A program made the translations under genes and the position numbers. A model generated the notes under the pieces. That model was not told the origin of the DNA, did not search any database, and saw nothing but the letters and a program-made list of their open reading frames with translations. From NCBI GenBank assembly GCA_003445095.1, contig DLVS01000468.1, positions 1-6,765 of the forward strand: a stretch of DNA of 6,765 nucleotides. Reading direction: 5' to 3'. This document shows, piece after piece, positions 6,182-6,765 of the stretch (positions are counted from its first letter, which is position 1; each line of letters starts with the position of its first letter). The stretch comes from Verrucomicrobiales bacterium. GTDB lineage: Bacteria > Verrucomicrobiota > Verrucomicrobiia > Limisphaerales > UBA9464.

Positions 6182-6765
6182 TCATTTCTTCTGCACCGGG
6201 ATGACTCGCGCATCGGCCCCCGGCAATAGGCCGGCTTGGCCATCAAGAACCTGTTCGAAAAAGTCGCGAATTCCCGGGGGCAAACTCGCCAGCCAACTAG
6301 CGGATCTGATTTCAGTTTCTCGCATCGGCGACGTTAGCGGCAGCCGGTAGCTCGCCAAAACGTCCAACCAATTCCGGTCACCCACCGTTAGAGTTTCATC
6401 GGAGAGGTGCAGACCTGGGTCGGCCACTATGCCTGTTTCATGTCCCGCCGCCTGTTCTAGGCCAGTCGCTGCCCGCCACGCGGCTAGGTCGTGGAACGTC
6501 TCGTCCCGGAACAGAAATCGTGGCGCTCCCTCATCATTCCACCAAACGTTGCCAACCACCTGCAATCCTGGAAGCGCTTCGCTGCGGACCAAGGGCACCT
6601 GTCCTCGCGTTACGAATAGATTGTTCCAAACTCGGATGTTTTCGGGCCGTCCATGAGTCACCAGACACAACGCGGCGCCAGCGACGTTCGAGCGATCGGT
6701 GATCACAGTATTGTGGGCGACGTCCACCCCTTTCCACGACCCGCCGTGAGACCCAACGCAGATGC
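6182..6765 (-). CDS. Right-handed beta-helix protein, C-terminal part (N-terminus beyond the right edge)
   Basis: The frame is open from the right edge to TGA at 6184-6182, leaving 193 visible residues. The first 75 show beta-helix coils: VDVAHNTVI (13-21), IRVWNNLFV (43-51) and LQVVGNVWW (67-75), each with an Asn (18, 48, 72) at an equivalent place, as in the Asn ladders of parallel beta-helix proteins such as polysaccharide lyases. The later part has IVADPGL (112-118) and YRLPLTSP (139-146), the usual closing segment of these proteins, which often reads 'DPxL ... YRLxxxSP'. A helical tail with LPPGIRDFFEQVLDG follows. GTG at 6727 is not taken as the start because the frame and the beta-coil pattern continue beyond it. 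Such proteins are mostly exported and bind or cleave polysaccharides; catalytic residues and any signal peptide lie outside the window, so no substrate is given. Confidence 0.82.
   Translation of the reverse strand, partial: ICVGSHGGSWKGVDVAHNTVITDRSNVAGAALCLVTHGRPENIRVWNNLFVTRGQVPLVRSEALPGLQVVGNVWWNDEGAPRFLFRDETFHDLAAWRAATGLEQAAGHETGIVADPGLHLSDETLTVGDRNWLDVLASYRLPLTSPMRETEIRSASWLASLPPGIRDFFEQVLDGQAGLLPGADARVIPVQKK

Overview
The window looks like ordinary chromosomal DNA from a GC-rich, free-living bacterium of the Planctomycetes/Verrucomicrobia group. Verrucomicrobia is the more likely, possibly the Pedosphaera/Limisphaerales side. This is an inference from gene content: a prepilin-type protein with the [20 protein letters not shown]-terminus, a secreted PHP-domain (CehA/McbA-like) hydrolase, a stand-alone CoaB-type enzyme whose N-terminus reads VTAGPTWDPLDQVRRFTNFS, and a right-handed beta-helix protein. 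No start codon has a convincing Shine-Dalgarno sequence.

Layout. (1) 1-2126, minus strand: a large secreted metallohydrolase that runs off the left edge (708 codons visible). (2) 2127-2432: a divergent intergenic stretch with a candidate TTGACA promoter for the next gene. (3) 2433-3667, plus strand: a two-gene unit of a prepilin-like protein and, 20 bases on, a small lipoprotein, closed by a strong intrinsic terminator at 3690-3722. (4) 3892-4752, plus strand: a YfiC/TrmN6-like N6-adenine methyltransferase. (5) 4837-5481, minus strand: a CoaB-like phosphopantothenate--cysteine ligase, convergent with the methyltransferase, with nested inverted repeats between them. (6) 5482-5643: a divergent regulatory region carrying several small dyads. 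(7) 5644-6156, plus strand: a small helix-turn-helix protein resembling phage CII/CP76 regulators. (8) 6182-6765, minus strand: the C-terminal 193 residues of a beta-helix protein that runs off the right edge.

The genes do not form one pathway. The envelope and secreted functions (hydrolase, prepilin, lipoprotein, beta-helix protein) are typical of polysaccharide- and particle-associated Verrucomicrobia. The methyltransferase and CoaB are housekeeping. I see no mobile element, CRISPR array, rRNA or tRNA, and no convincing new multi-gene system. The points most worth a second look are the prepilin/lipoprotein pair with its altered C-terminal motif, the CII-like regulator with the dyads in front of it, and the stand-alone CoaB.
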